Notes under the pieces: model-generated
Told to the model about the DNA's origin: nothing
Database searches by the model: none
Seen by the model: the letters and a program-made list of their open reading frames with translations, nothing else
Source of the DNA: Candidatus Nomurabacteria bacterium
GTDB lineage: Bacteria; Patescibacteriota; Saccharimonadia; Saccharimonadales; Saccharimonadaceae
Assembly (NCBI GenBank): GCA_031257295.1
Contig: JAIROX010000005.1
Location: 1 to 64,000 of the forward strand
Direction: 5' to 3'
Length of the DNA stretch: 64,000 bases
In this document: piece by piece, positions 24,602-34,400 of the stretch
How the letters are laid out: every line of letters starts with the position of its first letter
How positions within the stretch are numbered: position 1 is the stretch's first letter
Program-made: the position numbers and the translations under genes

Positions 24602-25330
24602 ATGCAACTAGACAACCTGCGCCAAGAGCTACGAGGGCACATCAACCACGAAAAAGCCGAGTTTTTGCCGTATTTCTTTAAGACTGGGCCCGGGCAGTAC
24701 GGCGAAGGCGACAGGTTCTTAGGCGTTGTGGTGCCCGACATCCGCAAAACCGCCCGCGCTTTCCAAGGAATCCCCTTGGAAGAAGTGGTGGAGTTGTTGC
24801 GCAGCCAGTGGCACGAAGAGCGCATGTGCGCGCTGTTGATTTTAGCTGACAAATATAAGCAAGCAACCAATAATGATAACGGGCACGAGGACGAAAGGCG
24901 CATCTTTGATCTTTACCTTTCCAATACTGAATATATCAACAACTGGGATCTGGTGGACTTAACCGCGCCGGATATCGTGGGGCGCTACGTATACGAGCAC
25001 CCAGCCGAGCAAAAAACGCTGTTTAAGCTTGCTAAAAGTGTACACTTATTTGAACGCCGCATATCTGTTATTTCGACATTTTGGTTTGTAAAGCTCGGTG
25101 AGCCCGAACCAACGTTAACAATCGTGGAGTCTCTGCTTGGCGACAAAGAGGACCTGATGCACAAAGCTACCGGCTGGATGCTGCGCGAGGTCTACAAACG
25201 AGTCGACGAGGGCGTAGTTGAACAGTTTTTGCGCACTCACTACGCCCGCCTGCCTCGCACCGCCTTGCGTTACGCCATAGAAAAAATGCCCGAGCCCAAG
25301 CGCCAGGCATTTCTTCGTGGTGAGTTTTAG
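24602..25330 (+). CDS. alkD: AlkD-like DNA alkylation repair protein
   Basis: 242 residues of the HEAT-like-repeat DNA glycosylase family, which excises N3- and N7-alkylated purines without base flipping. Family features: GVVVPDIRKTAR near the N-terminus, NTEYINNWDLVDLTAPDIVG with the catalytic Trp/Asp region, FERRISVISTFWFVK, and HKATGWMLREV followed by RTALRYAIEKMP. All-helical throughout. It overlaps the end of the convergent gene at 25327. Confidence 0.9.
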   Translation: MQLDNLRQELRGHINHEKAEFLPYFFKTGPGQYGEGDRFLGVVVPDIRKTARAFQGIPLEEVVELLRSQWHEERMCALLILADKYKQATNNDNGHEDERRIFDLYLSNTEYINNWDLVDLTAPDIVGRYVYEHPAEQKTLFKLAKSVHLFERRISVISTFWFVKLGEPEPTLTIVESLLGDKEDLMHKATGWMLREVYKRVDEGVVEQFLRTHYARLPRTALRYAIEKMPEPKRQAFLRGEF

Positions 25331-26010
25331 TTTTTCTCTATAGTTTCGGCCATCTTTGCTAATGTCGATGCTAATTCGACCTGCTTTGCATAGGTCGACT
25401 CATCCGATCCGCACCCATTTTGAGGGCCTCCGTATGTGTAATAGTATCCGTTTATCAAACCAAGGTTCTTCGCACCAGGTTCTTGACCCGGGTCGCTTTT
25501 ATACCTATATAAGCTAACTGGCCCAAAGGCGGTGCAGCCAGAAAGTCCGCTAAACCACTCCGTAGACAACTCGAGTGTGCCGCTATATCCAGAATCTTTG
25601 TGGTATTGAGACATGGCAGTTTGATTACTAATTTGATACTTAACACCAGTCATCCCTTCAGGTATCTTAAGCTTCACGCCCCACTCTTTAACCACTAAGT
25701 AGCCTTTGCTAGTATCAGCTCCGGTCGTAGCATCACTAGGGCTTTCAGGGCTTTTATTTTCTAGCTCAGCGACTTTATTACCTAGCTCTTTAATAGTTTT
25801 GGCGTTATCATCGTTCTTCTTTTTAACGTCAGCTAGCTCATTCGACGAGCTGTTAGACTTTAGTAAGAAAAACACCCCGCCGCCAGCAGCCGCCAGAAAC
25901 AGCACCATAAATACAATCGCCACTATCTTCCACTTATTTTTCGGTTTACGATTATCGATTTTTACGACTGTCTGGTTTGGGTTGAACCGCGACTCTTGTT
26001 GATCATCCAT
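25327..26010 (-). CDS. Membrane-anchored paralog A (unknown function)
   Basis: 227 residues: a basic cytoplasmic N-terminus, one transmembrane helix (about 28-50), a short coiled coil (LADVKKKNDDNAKTIKELG), an acidic Ser/Asp linker and an extracytoplasmic domain starting GYLVVKEWGVKLKIPEG. The domain has a pair of cysteines (SGCTAF and NGCGSD) that could form a disulfide. It is paralogous to the next gene upstream. A similar EWG-K-K-PEG start occurs in both. Its own promoter has a normal fixed spacer. Confidence 0.7.
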   Translation of the reverse strand: MDDQQESRFNPNQTVVKIDNRKPKNKWKIVAIVFMVLFLAAAGGGVFFLLKSNSSSNELADVKKKNDDNAKTIKELGNKVAELENKSPESPSDATTGADTSKGYLVVKEWGVKLKIPEGMTGVKYQISNQTAMSQYHKDSGYSGTLELSTEWFSGLSGCTAFGPVSLYRYKSDPGQEPGAKNLGLINGYYYTYGGPQNGCGSDESTYAKQVELASTLAKMAETIEKN

Positions 26011-26041
26011 ACTTAAATACTCCTATTTAGCTTATGGCTAA

Positions 26042-26070
26042 ATGATATCAGAATTAGGACATTCGAGCAA
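26042..26070 (-). promoter_or_regulatory. Promoter of paralog A
   Basis: TTGCTC (26070-26065) and TATCAT (26047-26042), 17-nt spacer without any homopolymer. A small hairpin TTTAGC-CATAA-GCTAAA and an AGGAG site follow. Confidence 0.7.
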
Positions 26071-26089
26071 CCTAGTTCAGCGACAAGCG

Positions 26090-26731
26090 TTATTTAATTG
26101 GCTCGACTGCCTTAACCATGTTCTTAATCAACTGCACTTTTTCTGCTCCAACGTTTATATCTGTCTGACTATTACCGCATGCATATTGTGGGCTAACCCA
26201 GAAAAAGTATAGACCATTAACAGCTGATGCGCTCAACCGCGAGCCATAAGTACCTGTTGGGCTATCTGCTGGCGTTTTTACTACGGAGCTAGATGATGCG
26301 CTAAGACTCCCGAGATCACCAGCTGCTCCACACCCGGTTTTACTTATCTCATCTAGCGCAAAGACCAAGCCAAATTGATCACTAAAGCTATACTTCAAGC
26401 CCGCAAGCCCTTCTGGTAGCTTAAACTTAATTCCCCACTCACTTACCACTAGGTAGCCCTTGTTAGCATCTGTTGCAGTCTCAGATTTAATAGTGTCGCC
26501 ATTGGCGGTTTCACCCTTCTCTAAGTTAGCTAGCTTGTCTTTAATATCCTTGATGGTCTTCACATTGCCATCATTCTTTTTGTTGGCGTTAGCTAGCTCA
26601 CCACCCTGCTTGGTGAACAAAAAAGTCCCGATACCCACTAGCAGTACAGTGACAGCAATAAAAACTATCGCAGCAACCCTCCATTTGTTTCCGTCTTGCT
26701 TTTGACTTGCTATTGGCTGTTGGTTGTCCAT
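26090..26731 (-). CDS. Membrane-anchored paralog B (unknown function), G9 promoter
   Basis: 213 residues from MDNQQPIASQ. Three Met codons are in tandem, and the third has the best spacing from AAGGA. Same plan as paralog A: a transmembrane helix at about 21-41, a coiled-coil-like stretch (NANKKNDGNVKTIKDIKDK), a linker and an outer domain beginning GYLVVSEWGIKFKLPEG with two cysteines (KTGCGAA and QYACGNS). Function unknown; likely surface exposed. Its promoter carries a G9 tract in the spacer, unlike that of paralog A. Confidence 0.7.
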   Translation of the reverse strand: MDNQQPIASQKQDGNKWRVAAIVFIAVTVLLVGIGTFLFTKQGGELANANKKNDGNVKTIKDIKDKLANLEKGETANGDTIKSETATDANKGYLVVSEWGIKFKLPEGLAGLKYSFSDQFGLVFALDEISKTGCGAAGDLGSLSASSSSVVKTPADSPTGTYGSRLSASAVNGLYFFWVSPQYACGNSQTDINVGAEKVQLIKNMVKAVEPIK

Positions 26732-26763
26732 CATCATGATCCTTTTTATGGTTACTTTACAAC

Positions 26764-26791
26764 ACTATAACATACCCCCCCCCGGAGGCAA
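26764..26791 (-). promoter_or_regulatory. Poly-G promoter 1 (paralog B)
   Basis: Minus strand: TTGCCT (26791-26786), then CC, G9 (26783-26775) and TATGT, then TATAGT (26769-26764). The spacer is 16 nt. Adding one G would give the optimal 17. Transcription would start about 26 nt before the third ATG of paralog B. Confidence 0.8.
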
Positions 26792-26802
26792 GAAAGTGTA
26801 CA

Positions 26803-26832
26803 AAAAATACCCCGTTTTACAGGGGCATTTTC
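26803..26832 (-). terminator. fusA operon terminator
   Basis: Hairpin AATGCCCC-TGTAAAAC-GGGGTATT followed by T-rich sequence on the minus strand. The whole block from about 26791 to 26852 is a near copy of 6305-6367 after rpsI, including the palindrome GGTTATATAACC. Confidence 0.87.
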
Positions 26833-26853
26833 CGTTTTTGGTTATATAACCAG

Positions 26854-28941
26854 CTATTTGGTGTTGCGCTTCGAGATAATCTCCTCAGCCACGTTCGGCG
26901 GGACTTCCTCGTATTGCGCCAGCTCCATGGTGCTAGCTGCGCGGCCCTGGCTCATCGAGCGCAGGTCGCTCGTGTAGCCAAACATGTTAGCTAGCGGCAC
27001 GAAAGCGCGAATCAGCTTAGCGCCACCATTGAGGTCTTCCATAGCGTCAATGCGGCCACGGCGGCTATTTAAGTCGCCAATCACATCACCCATGAACTCT
27101 TCTGGAGTTGTAGCCTCTACCTTCATAACAGGCTCTAGCAGCACCGGGCGAGCTTTTTTAACGCCCTCACGGGTAGCTAAAGCGCCAGCCAGCTTAAAGG
27201 CCAGCTCACTCGAGTCAACATCGTGATACGAACCGTCATACAGGGTAGCCTTAACGTCTACCACTGGGTAGCCGGCAATCACGCCGCTATCCAAAGTTTC
27301 GCGGATACCTTGTTCAACTGGCTTGCGGTACTCTTGCGGCACCACACCACCTTTAATTTCGTCGACAAACTCAAAGCCTTTGCCGGCTTCGTTCGGCTCA
27401 AATCGCACCCAAACGTCACCATACTGACCACGGCCACCAGATTGCTTGATGTGCTTGCCCTGAGCTTCGGCCACAGCACGAATTGTTTCGCGGAAGGCCA
27501 CCTGTGGCTCACCCACGTTAGCTTCCACCTTAAACTCGCGCTTCATACGGTCTACCAAAATCTCTAGGTGCAGCTCACCCATACCAGAGATAATCGTCTG
27601 GCCAGTTTCGTCATCGGTGTGCACGCGGAAAGTTGGGTCTTCTTCGGCCAACTTGTTAAGTGCAATACCCATTTTCTCTTGGTCGCTCTTGGTCTTTGGC
27701 TCAATCGCAATCGACACTGGCGGATCTGGGAAGTCGATAGACTCTAGAATAATCGGGTGCGCCACGTCGCACAGCGTCGTACCAGTAGTAGTATCTTTTA
27801 AACCAACTACAGCAGCAATATCGCCGGCGCCGATCTCGCTAATCTCCTCGCGCTTGTCGGCAAACATACGCACCAGGCGGCCCACACGCTCTTTATTACC
27901 AGTGGTAGCATTCAAAATGTAGCTACCAGCTGATACCTTACCGCTATAAACACGCACGAAGATCAACTTACCCACAAACGGGTCGGTCGCAATCTTAAAT
28001 GCCAAAGCAGCCAACGGCTCCTTATCGTCGGGCTTGCGCTCAACTTCGTCGCCAGTTTTGGTGTTTTTGCCCCAGATTGAGCCAATATCCAGCGGGCTAG
28101 GCAGGTATTCGGTCACCAGGTCGAGCACTTTCTCGACAATCACACCGCGGCCATCACCTCCTGTCACTAGGTAGAAATCACCAGCAATCAAGCGCTTGCG
28201 CAGAGCCACTTTTAGCTCATCTTCAGTAATAGATTCTTCGCCCTTCTCAAGGAAGCGCTCAAATAGCTCATCGTCGGCTGTCACAGCTTCTTCGACTAGC
28301 ATACTGCGAGCATGCTTGGCCTTATCTAGCATATCGGCTGGGATTTCGCCCTTGGTTAGCTCGTGGTCGGTAAACTCTTTGTAGGTGTAAGCCTTCATGT
28401 CTACCAAGTCGACCACACCGTTGATTTCTTTTTCAAAACCGATAGGCAAGTGAATCGGTAAAGCGTTTTTGCTGAGGCGCTTATGAATCGACTCGAGCGA
28501 CTTATAAAAATCGCCACCAATTTGGTTAATCTTGTTGATAAAACAGACACGCGGCACGTTGTATTTGTTGGCCTGGCGCCACACGGTTTCACTCTGGGCT
28601 TCTACACCCATTTTGCCGTCAAACACCACCACGGCGCCATCTAGCACGCGCAGGCTGCGCTCCACCTCGGCCGTAAAGTCGATATGGCCTGGCGTGTCGA
28701 TGATGTTGATCTTGTGATCCTTCCAAAAAGCCGTCACGGCTGCGCTGGTAATTGTGATACCACGCTCGCGCTCTTGCTCCATCCAGTCGGTAGTGGTTTC
28801 ACCTTCGTGCACCTCACCGATTTTGTGCTTCAACCCCGTGCGATACAAGATCGCCTCGGTGGTCGTGGTTTTGCCCGCATCAATATGAGCAATAATGCCC
28901 AAGTTACGAAATTTTTCTAAGCTGTAAGTTTTTTCTGCCAT
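26854..28941 (-). CDS. fusA: Elongation factor G
   Basis: 695 residues, full length. G1 AHIDAGKTT at 18-26, RGITITSAA effector loop, [19 protein letters not shown], and domain IV/V motifs ([20 protein letters not shown]). Catalyses ribosomal translocation and, with RRF, recycling. Third gene of rpsL-rpsG-fusA; tuf is not in this unit. Confidence 0.99.
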   Translation of the reverse strand: MAEKTYSLEKFRNLGIIAHIDAGKTTTTEAILYRTGLKHKIGEVHEGETTTDWMEQERERGITITSAAVTAFWKDHKINIIDTPGHIDFTAEVERSLRVLDGAVVVFDGKMGVEAQSETVWRQANKYNVPRVCFINKINQIGGDFYKSLESIHKRLSKNALPIHLPIGFEKEINGVVDLVDMKAYTYKEFTDHELTKGEIPADMLDKAKHARSMLVEEAVTADDELFERFLEKGEESITEDELKVALRKRLIAGDFYLVTGGDGRGVIVEKVLDLVTEYLPSPLDIGSIWGKNTKTGDEVERKPDDKEPLAALAFKIATDPFVGKLIFVRVYSGKVSAGSYILNATTGNKERVGRLVRMFADKREEISEIGAGDIAAVVGLKDTTTGTTLCDVAHPIILESIDFPDPPVSIAIEPKTKSDQEKMGIALNKLAEEDPTFRVHTDDETGQTIISGMGELHLEILVDRMKREFKVEANVGEPQVAFRETIRAVAEAQGKHIKQSGGRGQYGDVWVRFEPNEAGKGFEFVDEIKGGVVPQEYRKPVEQGIRETLDSGVIAGYPVVDVKATLYDGSYHDVDSSELAFKLAGALATREGVKKARPVLLEPVMKVEATTPEEFMGDVIGDLNSRRGRIDAMEDLNGGAKLIRAFVPLANMFGYTSDLRSMSQGRAASTMELAQYEEVPPNVAEEIISKRNTK

Positions 28942-28952
28942 TATCCCCTCCC

Positions 28953-29432
28953 TTAATTCCTAGCAAAGTGAGCAAAGGCGCGGTTGGCCTCGGCCATCTT
29001 ATGTGTGTCTTCTTTTTTCTTGAATGCAGCGCCGGTTTCGTTGTAAGCGTCGACAATTTCGGCGCTTAGGCGTGCCGCATATGGCATACCCTGGCGAGCG
29101 CGAGCGCTCTGTACCAGCCAGCTAAAGGCAAAATGTAGTTGTCTGTGGCCGCTGATTGGGAACGGGATCTGGTAGTTAGCACCACCAACGCGGCGGCTTT
29201 TAACCTCGAAATTAGGGCTAACGTTACCCAAGGCTTTCTCAAATACCGCTAGTGGGTCTTCGCTCTTCAATTTTTTGGCGGCTGATTCTAGCGCCGTATA
29301 AACTGCGCGTTCAGCCAAAGCTTTTTTACCGTCCAAAATCGACTTGTTAATCAAGCGTTGCACCAAAATACTTTGGTACTTGCGGTCTGGGTTTAGTTGT
29401 CGTTGCAATGATTTGGTTACTTTACGAGGCAT
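28953..29432 (-). CDS. rpsG: 30S ribosomal protein S7
   Basis: 159 residues with [14 protein letters not shown] and [21 protein letters not shown] typical of S7, the assembly initiator of the 30S head. Slightly longer at the C-terminus than average. Two nt after rpsL; the ribosome site lies in the rpsL KKEDK codons. Confidence 0.98.
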   Translation of the reverse strand: MPRKVTKSLQRQLNPDRKYQSILVQRLINKSILDGKKALAERAVYTALESAAKKLKSEDPLAVFEKALGNVSPNFEVKSRRVGGANYQIPFPISGHRQLHFAFSWLVQSARARQGMPYAARLSAEIVDAYNETGAAFKKKEDTHKMAEANRAFAHFARN

Positions 29433-29434
29433 GA

Positions 29435-29848
29435 TTACTTGTCCTCCTTCTTGGCGCCGTATTTGCTACGCCCACGCTTGCGACCGCTAACACCTTGCAG
29501 GTCGAGTGTGCCACGCACAATATGGTAGCGCACACCCGGAAGATCCGGCACACGACCACCGCGCACTAGCACTACAGCGTGCTCTTGCAAGTTGTGGCCT
29601 TCGCCGCCAATATAAGCCCAAACTTCTTGGCCGTTGGTTAGGCGCACGCGAGCAACCTTACGCAAGGCTGAGTTAGGCTTTTTAGGTGTTTTGGTAGTTA
29701 CTTTAATACAAACACCACGCTTAAATGGCGCGTTCTGCTTGTAGATACGGGTTTTAAGCGTATTTTGGATGGTGCCGAGGGCCGGCGCTTTGCTTTTTTT
29801 AGCAGCTTTAGCGCGAGGCTTGCGCACCAATTGATTAATTGTTGGCAC
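29435..29848 (-). CDS. rpsL: 30S ribosomal protein S12
   Basis: 137 residues, GTG start. The functional core [18 protein letters not shown] and [17 protein letters not shown] surrounds the decoding centre and determines streptomycin response. Lys is present at the classical position of KTPKKPNSA. Preceded by a long leader with two promoters, an intrinsic-terminator-like hairpin and a 12-codon ORF. Confidence 0.98.
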   Translation of the reverse strand: MPTINQLVRKPRAKAAKKSKAPALGTIQNTLKTRIYKQNAPFKRGVCIKVTTKTPKKPNSALRKVARVRLTNGQEVWAYIGGEGHNLQEHAVVLVRGGRVPDLPGVRYHIVRGTLDLQGVSGRKRGRSKYGAKKEDK

Positions 29849-29898
29849 GGGAAATACTCCTTTAAATTAGGTTTCGCCACTTTTCTGGTCAGCATTCC

Positions 29899-29937
29899 TT
29901 ACTTCGTGGCCTTCTTTTTGGCCGTAGCTTTGGGCAC
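29899..29937 (-). CDS. Possible 12-residue leader peptide upstream of rpsL
   Basis: GTG-started frame MPKATAKKKATK with GGAG six nt upstream, ending 51 nt before rpsL. Half of the residues are Lys. The composition would make its translation sensitive to lysyl-tRNA or to ribosome status, as in attenuation peptides. Short enough to be chance. Confidence 0.3.
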   Translation of the reverse strand: MPKATAKKKATK

Positions 29938-29975
29938 ACACTCCAAAACAACTCCAAAAAGGGAAACTCCTAGCT

Positions 29976-30004
29976 ATGATAACAAAAAAGCTTGCCATAT
30001 GCAA
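29976..30004 (-). promoter_or_regulatory. Second rpsL promoter (P2)
   Basis: TTGCAT (30004-29999) and TATCAT (29981-29976) with 17 nt between. It overlaps the terminator-like hairpin at 29984-30008, so P2 may restart transcription when P1 transcripts end. Confidence 0.55.
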
Positions 30005-30008
30005 GCCA
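29984..30008 (-). terminator. Terminator-like hairpin in rpsL leader
   Basis: GGCTTGC-ATAT-GGCAAGC followed by T6 on the minus strand, about 28 nt downstream of P1. Good intrinsic terminator geometry, placed as an attenuator before rpsL. Confidence 0.65.
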
Positions 30009-30037
30009 ACCAGGTGTTTTTATCACCTTATGTCTAC

Positions 30038-30066
30038 ATATTAGCACACTTCGTTAAAAAAGTCAA
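30038..30066 (-). promoter_or_regulatory. rpsL operon promoter (P1)
   Basis: TTGACT (30066-30061) and TAATAT (30043-30038), 17-nt spacer ending GTGTGC. The -35 box lies in the last codons of the upstream CmpB-like gene. Confidence 0.83.
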
Positions 30067-30803
30067 ACTCTTGCGTGTGCCTTGGCGTTTTTAATAGCCT
30101 TTTTCAGGGCAATATCAGCCCGGAGTAAGTGGCTAAGCTCGGTTTTACCACCGGTTTCTGGAGTTTTAAGCTGCGGGAAGGCCTTAATAAGGCGGCGCTC
30201 AGTAGCACGCAGCCGGCTCCTGTGCCGCGAATCTTCTAGAAGTTTTACGTAAGACTCCACCGTAGACTCTATACCGGTGCGAGCCTTGGCCATAAAGCTA
30301 CGGAACTGAGCAAGACGAGTGATTGTGAATATCGCATCTGTCGTCATCACAGCAACCAAGCCTAGGGCTAGCCAAACACCAAACAAAGCATACGCTTGCA
30401 GGGCCAGCACTCTGATCTGCGGCTCTAGTATGTAAATAAAAAACAGCGCCAGCGCGCCCCACATCAATGTAGCTTTCAGGCAAACCCTACCTTCTATATT
30501 CAGGTGTTCGCTTCTGTAATTCCACAGCTGAACCTTAAGTAACCTGTCAAGGATAATCGAGGTAGTATATTCGATTGCGGTGGCAAAAACCATGGCGACA
30601 ACCACTAGATAAACTGGGTTTGCCTTAAGTTCCACCAAAGGCAAGAATAACAATGCGCCAAAACCATATATAGGGCAGTACGGACCCGCCAGAAGGCCCC
30701 TGTATAGAAAGTGCCCTGCCTTAGCTGAGCAGTAAATAGTCTCCCATATCCAGCCTATAACCGATCCTATGAAAAATACCAGAACGATGAATGTAAACGT
30801 CAT
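30063..30803 (-). CDS. CmpB-like membrane protein (putative ABC permease family)
   Basis: 246 residues, five or six hydrophobic helices in the first 165 residues, then a cytoplasmic helical tail. RGLLAGPYCPIYGFGALLF matches the conserved loop of the PF06541 family, annotated as putative ABC-transporter type IV (CmpB); real transport function is unproven. VRVCLKATLMWGALALFFIY-like and EYTTSIILDRLL segments fit too. It follows the pseudopilin by 9 nt, so it may be under the same poly-G promoter. Confidence 0.75.
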   Translation of the reverse strand: MTFTFIVLVFFIGSVIGWIWETIYCSAKAGHFLYRGLLAGPYCPIYGFGALLFLPLVELKANPVYLVVVAMVFATAIEYTTSIILDRLLKVQLWNYRSEHLNIEGRVCLKATLMWGALALFFIYILEPQIRVLALQAYALFGVWLALGLVAVMTTDAIFTITRLAQFRSFMAKARTGIESTVESYVKLLEDSRHRSRLRATERRLIKAFPQLKTPETGGKTELSHLLRADIALKKAIKNAKAHARV

Positions 30804-30812
30804 ATAACTATT

Positions 30813-31367
30813 TTATACGTCGACACAGAAAAAACCACCCTTTTCAAGGATAACAATAACCGACACGTGGTTGGGCGGGGCGCTAGGTAGTTGGACCCAC
30901 CCTTGCACAGTAAAATCAGTGGCAGGGCAAGACCGCCCAACAGTTACCGTAACATGGCCCGCGGTGTCATTCTCACCCACCATATACCTATCGCCCGACG
31001 AGCTATTGTCGTACACGCCTATTGATGTAACATATGGCGATATCTGGTCGTTTAGCAATGGGCGCAGCTGCCAAGAATCTGGTAGGTTGCCCCAGTTACC
31101 TAGGCTGGTTTTATTGCCGTCCGAATCTTCGTAGAACTCTTCATGGGTGTTGCCACTATCTAAAACGTCCGTAGATTTTAGGCGTGCACCCCTGTTATTA
31201 GACCTCCATGTATTGATGGCCGCGGCAATCTTTTGCACATCTTGCTTACGAGCGTTGTCACGTTGAGCCATCTGCAAAGCCGGCAGCGCAATAAATATCA
31301 TTAAGAAAATCAGCCCAGCTATAGCCAGGACCAAAACGACCTCAATAATTGTAAAGCCTTTCTTCAT
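30813..31367 (-). CDS. Type IV pilin-like (pseudopilin) protein
   Basis: 184 residues from MKKGFTIIEVV. The prepilin leader MKKG^FTIIE with Glu at mature position 5 and the hydrophobic helix to about residue 28 are classic. The C-terminal globular domain has CPATDF and a terminal FFCVDV, likely a disulfide pair. ATG 31367 is the real start: the longer frame from 31394 runs through the G9 tract and would spoil the prepilin signal. Expected to be exported, cleaved by a prepilin peptidase and assembled into a pilus-like fibre. The promoter has a G9 spacer. Confidence 0.88.
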   Translation of the reverse strand: MKKGFTIIEVVLVLAIAGLIFLMIFIALPALQMAQRDNARKQDVQKIAAAINTWRSNNRGARLKSTDVLDSGNTHEEFYEDSDGNKTSLGNWGNLPDSWQLRPLLNDQISPYVTSIGVYDNSSSGDRYMVGENDTAGHVTVTVGRSCPATDFTVQGWVQLPSAPPNHVSVIVILEKGGFFCVDV

Positions 31368-31377
31368 GCTTATGCTA

Positions 31378-31407
31378 ATAATACCCCCCCCCATAGGCTT
31401 TTGGCAA
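31378..31407 (-). promoter_or_regulatory. Poly-G promoter 2 (pseudopilin)
   Basis: TTGCCA (31407-31402), spacer AAAGCCTAT plus G9 (31392-31384), then TATTAT (31383-31378). The spacer is 18 nt; losing one G gives 17. The start site would lie near 31371, only a few bases before the prepilin ATG at 31367. Confidence 0.8.
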
Positions 31408-31411
31408 GGCC

Positions 31412-31446
31412 TAAAGCAAAGTACGGCACCTCGGCCGTACCTCGCT
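31412..31446 (-). terminator. rpoC terminator
   Basis: GTACGGC-CGAGGT-GCCGTAC hairpin flanked by AAGC/GCTT, followed by TTTGCTTT on the minus strand after the rpoC stop. Moderate quality. Confidence 0.6.
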
Positions 31447-31463
31447 TAAAGCTTTTGAGCGCC

Positions 31464-34400
31464 TTAGACCTCGTCGAACTCTGACTCGTCAATAACAATA
31501 TCTTCGGAGTCTACTGCAGTATCGTCTTCAGCTAGGTCGGCATCAACCGACTCGATATCGTCAGCATCTGGCACACTATACTCAAAGCTCTCCTCTGGCT
31601 CGTCATCAAGCTCGATCTGGTTTACACCGGTACCAACCGGAATCTTGCGGCCGATGATGACGTTTTCCTTCAGACCGTTCAGGTGATCAACGCGACCAGA
31701 TATAGCAGCGTTAATCAACACGCGTGTCGTGTCCTGGAACGAAGCAGCACTGAGGAAGCTATCACTAAAGATAGAAACTTTCGTGATACCGAGCAGTAGT
31801 TGTGTATACTGCACCGGTTTTTTACCGTCTTCTTCCAGCCGCTCATTGGCCTCAACCACAGCCGTTTTGCTAACGATATCGCCAGCCACAAATGTGCTGT
31901 CGCCAGAGTCTTCGATCTGGACACGGCTAAACATTTGCTTGACGATGATCTCCAGGTGCTTATCAGCCACATCCTGGCCCTGAGCAGCATAGATACGCAA
32001 GACCTCGTTGATAATGTAGCGTTGAGTCGCTTCAACGCCCTTGTAGCGCATTAGGTCCTGCAGATTCAAGGAGCCACCAGTTAGCCTGTCGCCCGCTTCA
32101 ACTTGGTCACCAGATTTGACTTCTAGCTGATAGTTGCCGGGTACCTCAAAGCGAACTGGAGCCGAGAGCTTGCCAGTGATCAGTATCTCGTCATCTAGCA
32201 CCTCTGCGATGCCTTCGACTGGAGCAATCAACGGACTCTTCTTGTCCTTGTTTTCAGCAACAACATCGCCTTCTTTGACGTTTGCGCCATCCTTAACGGT
32301 AGCTTTGCGGCCTTCCAGCTTCAACTTAACTACTTCACCAGTCTCTGGGGTTACCTGTACAACATACTTCTTGCCATCTTCCCAGGTTTCAACTAGGCCA
32401 GATGCAGTCGCCATGTAAGCTTGACCTTTTGGCTGGCGCGCTTCGAACAACTCTTCAACACGCGGCAAACCTTGGGTAATATCCGTACCAGCTACACCAG
32501 AGGCGTGGAATGTACGCAGCGTCAACTGTGTGCCTGGCTCACCAACTGATTGAGCAGCGATCACACCGACCGGTTGGTCAGCCTCCACTAGCTCGTTAGT
32601 TGCCATGTCGATACCATAACTCTTGCGCGGTATGCCGTTGACGCACTTGGTCGACAATACGCTTTGGATTTTAACACCCTGGACCTCTTCGTCATCTGAA
32701 ATAGCATCAGCTATTTGGCGGGTGATTAGTTCACCAGCCTTCACGTAGCCGGCCAGATCCTCGGCAGCATAGCGGCCATTTAGGCGGTTGGCAAAACTGA
32801 TCATTGTGAGCTCTGTTTCGCCCCTGAATACCTCGAAACCAGCATTGTCTTCGTCTGCCTCATCAACCGTAAAGACATCTTGCGACACATCCACTAGGCG
32901 GCGAGTTAAGTAACCAGAATCGGCAGTTTTAAGAGCGGTGTCAATCAGACCTTTACGCGCACCACGGGTAGCGATAAAAGACTCGAGCGAAGTTAGGCCA
33001 GCCTTAAAGCTGGAGCGAATCGGCAGCTCAATCTCGCGGTTGCTGGCATCCACCATGATACCCACCATGGCACTAGCTAGCTTAATATGCGAAATATCAC
33101 CACGAGCACCAGAGTTGACCATCACAGCAATGCTTGTGTCATCACCAGCCAAATGGCCTTGCAAGAACTCAGTGATCTTATTGTCAACATTACGCCAGTT
33201 ACCGACCGTTAGGTTGTAGCGCTCTTCTTCGCTAATCAAGCCGTCGTCGTATTGTTCAGATATTAACGCACTCTTACCATCGCCCTCAGCCACAAACTCC
33301 GGAATTTCATGGATGGTTGGGAAATCTTCCTTACCGATCGACACTGCGGCCACCGTAGCATATTTGAAGGCCAAGCCTTTCATGCCGTCAACGGTCTTAA
33401 CTGTCATATCTGCGCCGTATTTGTCAAAAATACCAGCCAGTACTTTTTTAATCTGCTTCTTTGACTGCACCGAGTTGTCGTACGGATGGTCCTCTGGCAA
33501 CAACTCGTTAAACAAGATGCGGCCAAAGGTCGTATTACGGACTTCGCCCTTTACAAACACGCGAATTGGTGTCTGTAGCTTAATGGCGCCATTGTCGTAA
33601 GCCATTTCGGCTTCATAAATTGAGCTAAGGGCGTGCGGCTTATCTGTTTGGGCAGATGGTTTTTCGTAAGTTAAGTAGTAACTACCAAGCACGATATCCT
33701 GCGCGATATTTAGCACCGGTGAACCATCAGCTGGCTTGAGTAAGTTGCGGCTGGCGCTCATTAGTTCACGAGCTTCAGCTTGGGCAGCCTTAGATAGCGG
33801 CAAGTGCACAGCCATCTGGTCACCGTCATAGTCAGCGTTAAAACCGTTAGCCACTAGTGGATGCAACTGGATAGCTTTACCATCAATCAGCTTGGGCTGG
33901 AAAGCCTGAATAGACAAACGGTGCAAGCTAGGTGCGCGGTTTAGCAGCACGTACTTACCTTCAATCACCTCGTCGAGAGCATCCCACACCATGTCTTCAC
34001 CAGATTCAATCAAGCGAGTTGCCGAACGAATATTACTGGCATACTCGTTGCGGATCAACCAGCTAATTACAAACGGTTTGAATAACTCTAGGGCCATCTT
34101 CTTTGGCAAACCACACTGATGGATTTCTAGCTCTGGGCCAACCACAATCACTGAGCGACCAGAATAGTCAACGCGCTTACCAAGCAAGTTTTGACGGAAT
34201 CGCCCCTGCTTACCCTTCAGCATGTCACTGAGGCTCTTTAGCCTGCGGCGGTTGTTGGTAGTGTTAGCACTGCGGCCGCCACGAGCCGAAGAGTTGTCAA
34301 TCAATGAGTCAACAGCTTCTTGCAGCATGCGCATTTCGTTACGACAGATTACTTCTGGCGCATTAAGGTCAATCAGCTTCTTCAGGCGATTATTGCGGTT

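Noticed and set aside
31368-31394. Upstream ATG for the pseudopilin giving an N-terminal Gly-Gly-Gly encoded by G9
   Set aside because: It would lie upstream of the -10 box and would add nine residues before the MKKG^FTIIE prepilin signal.
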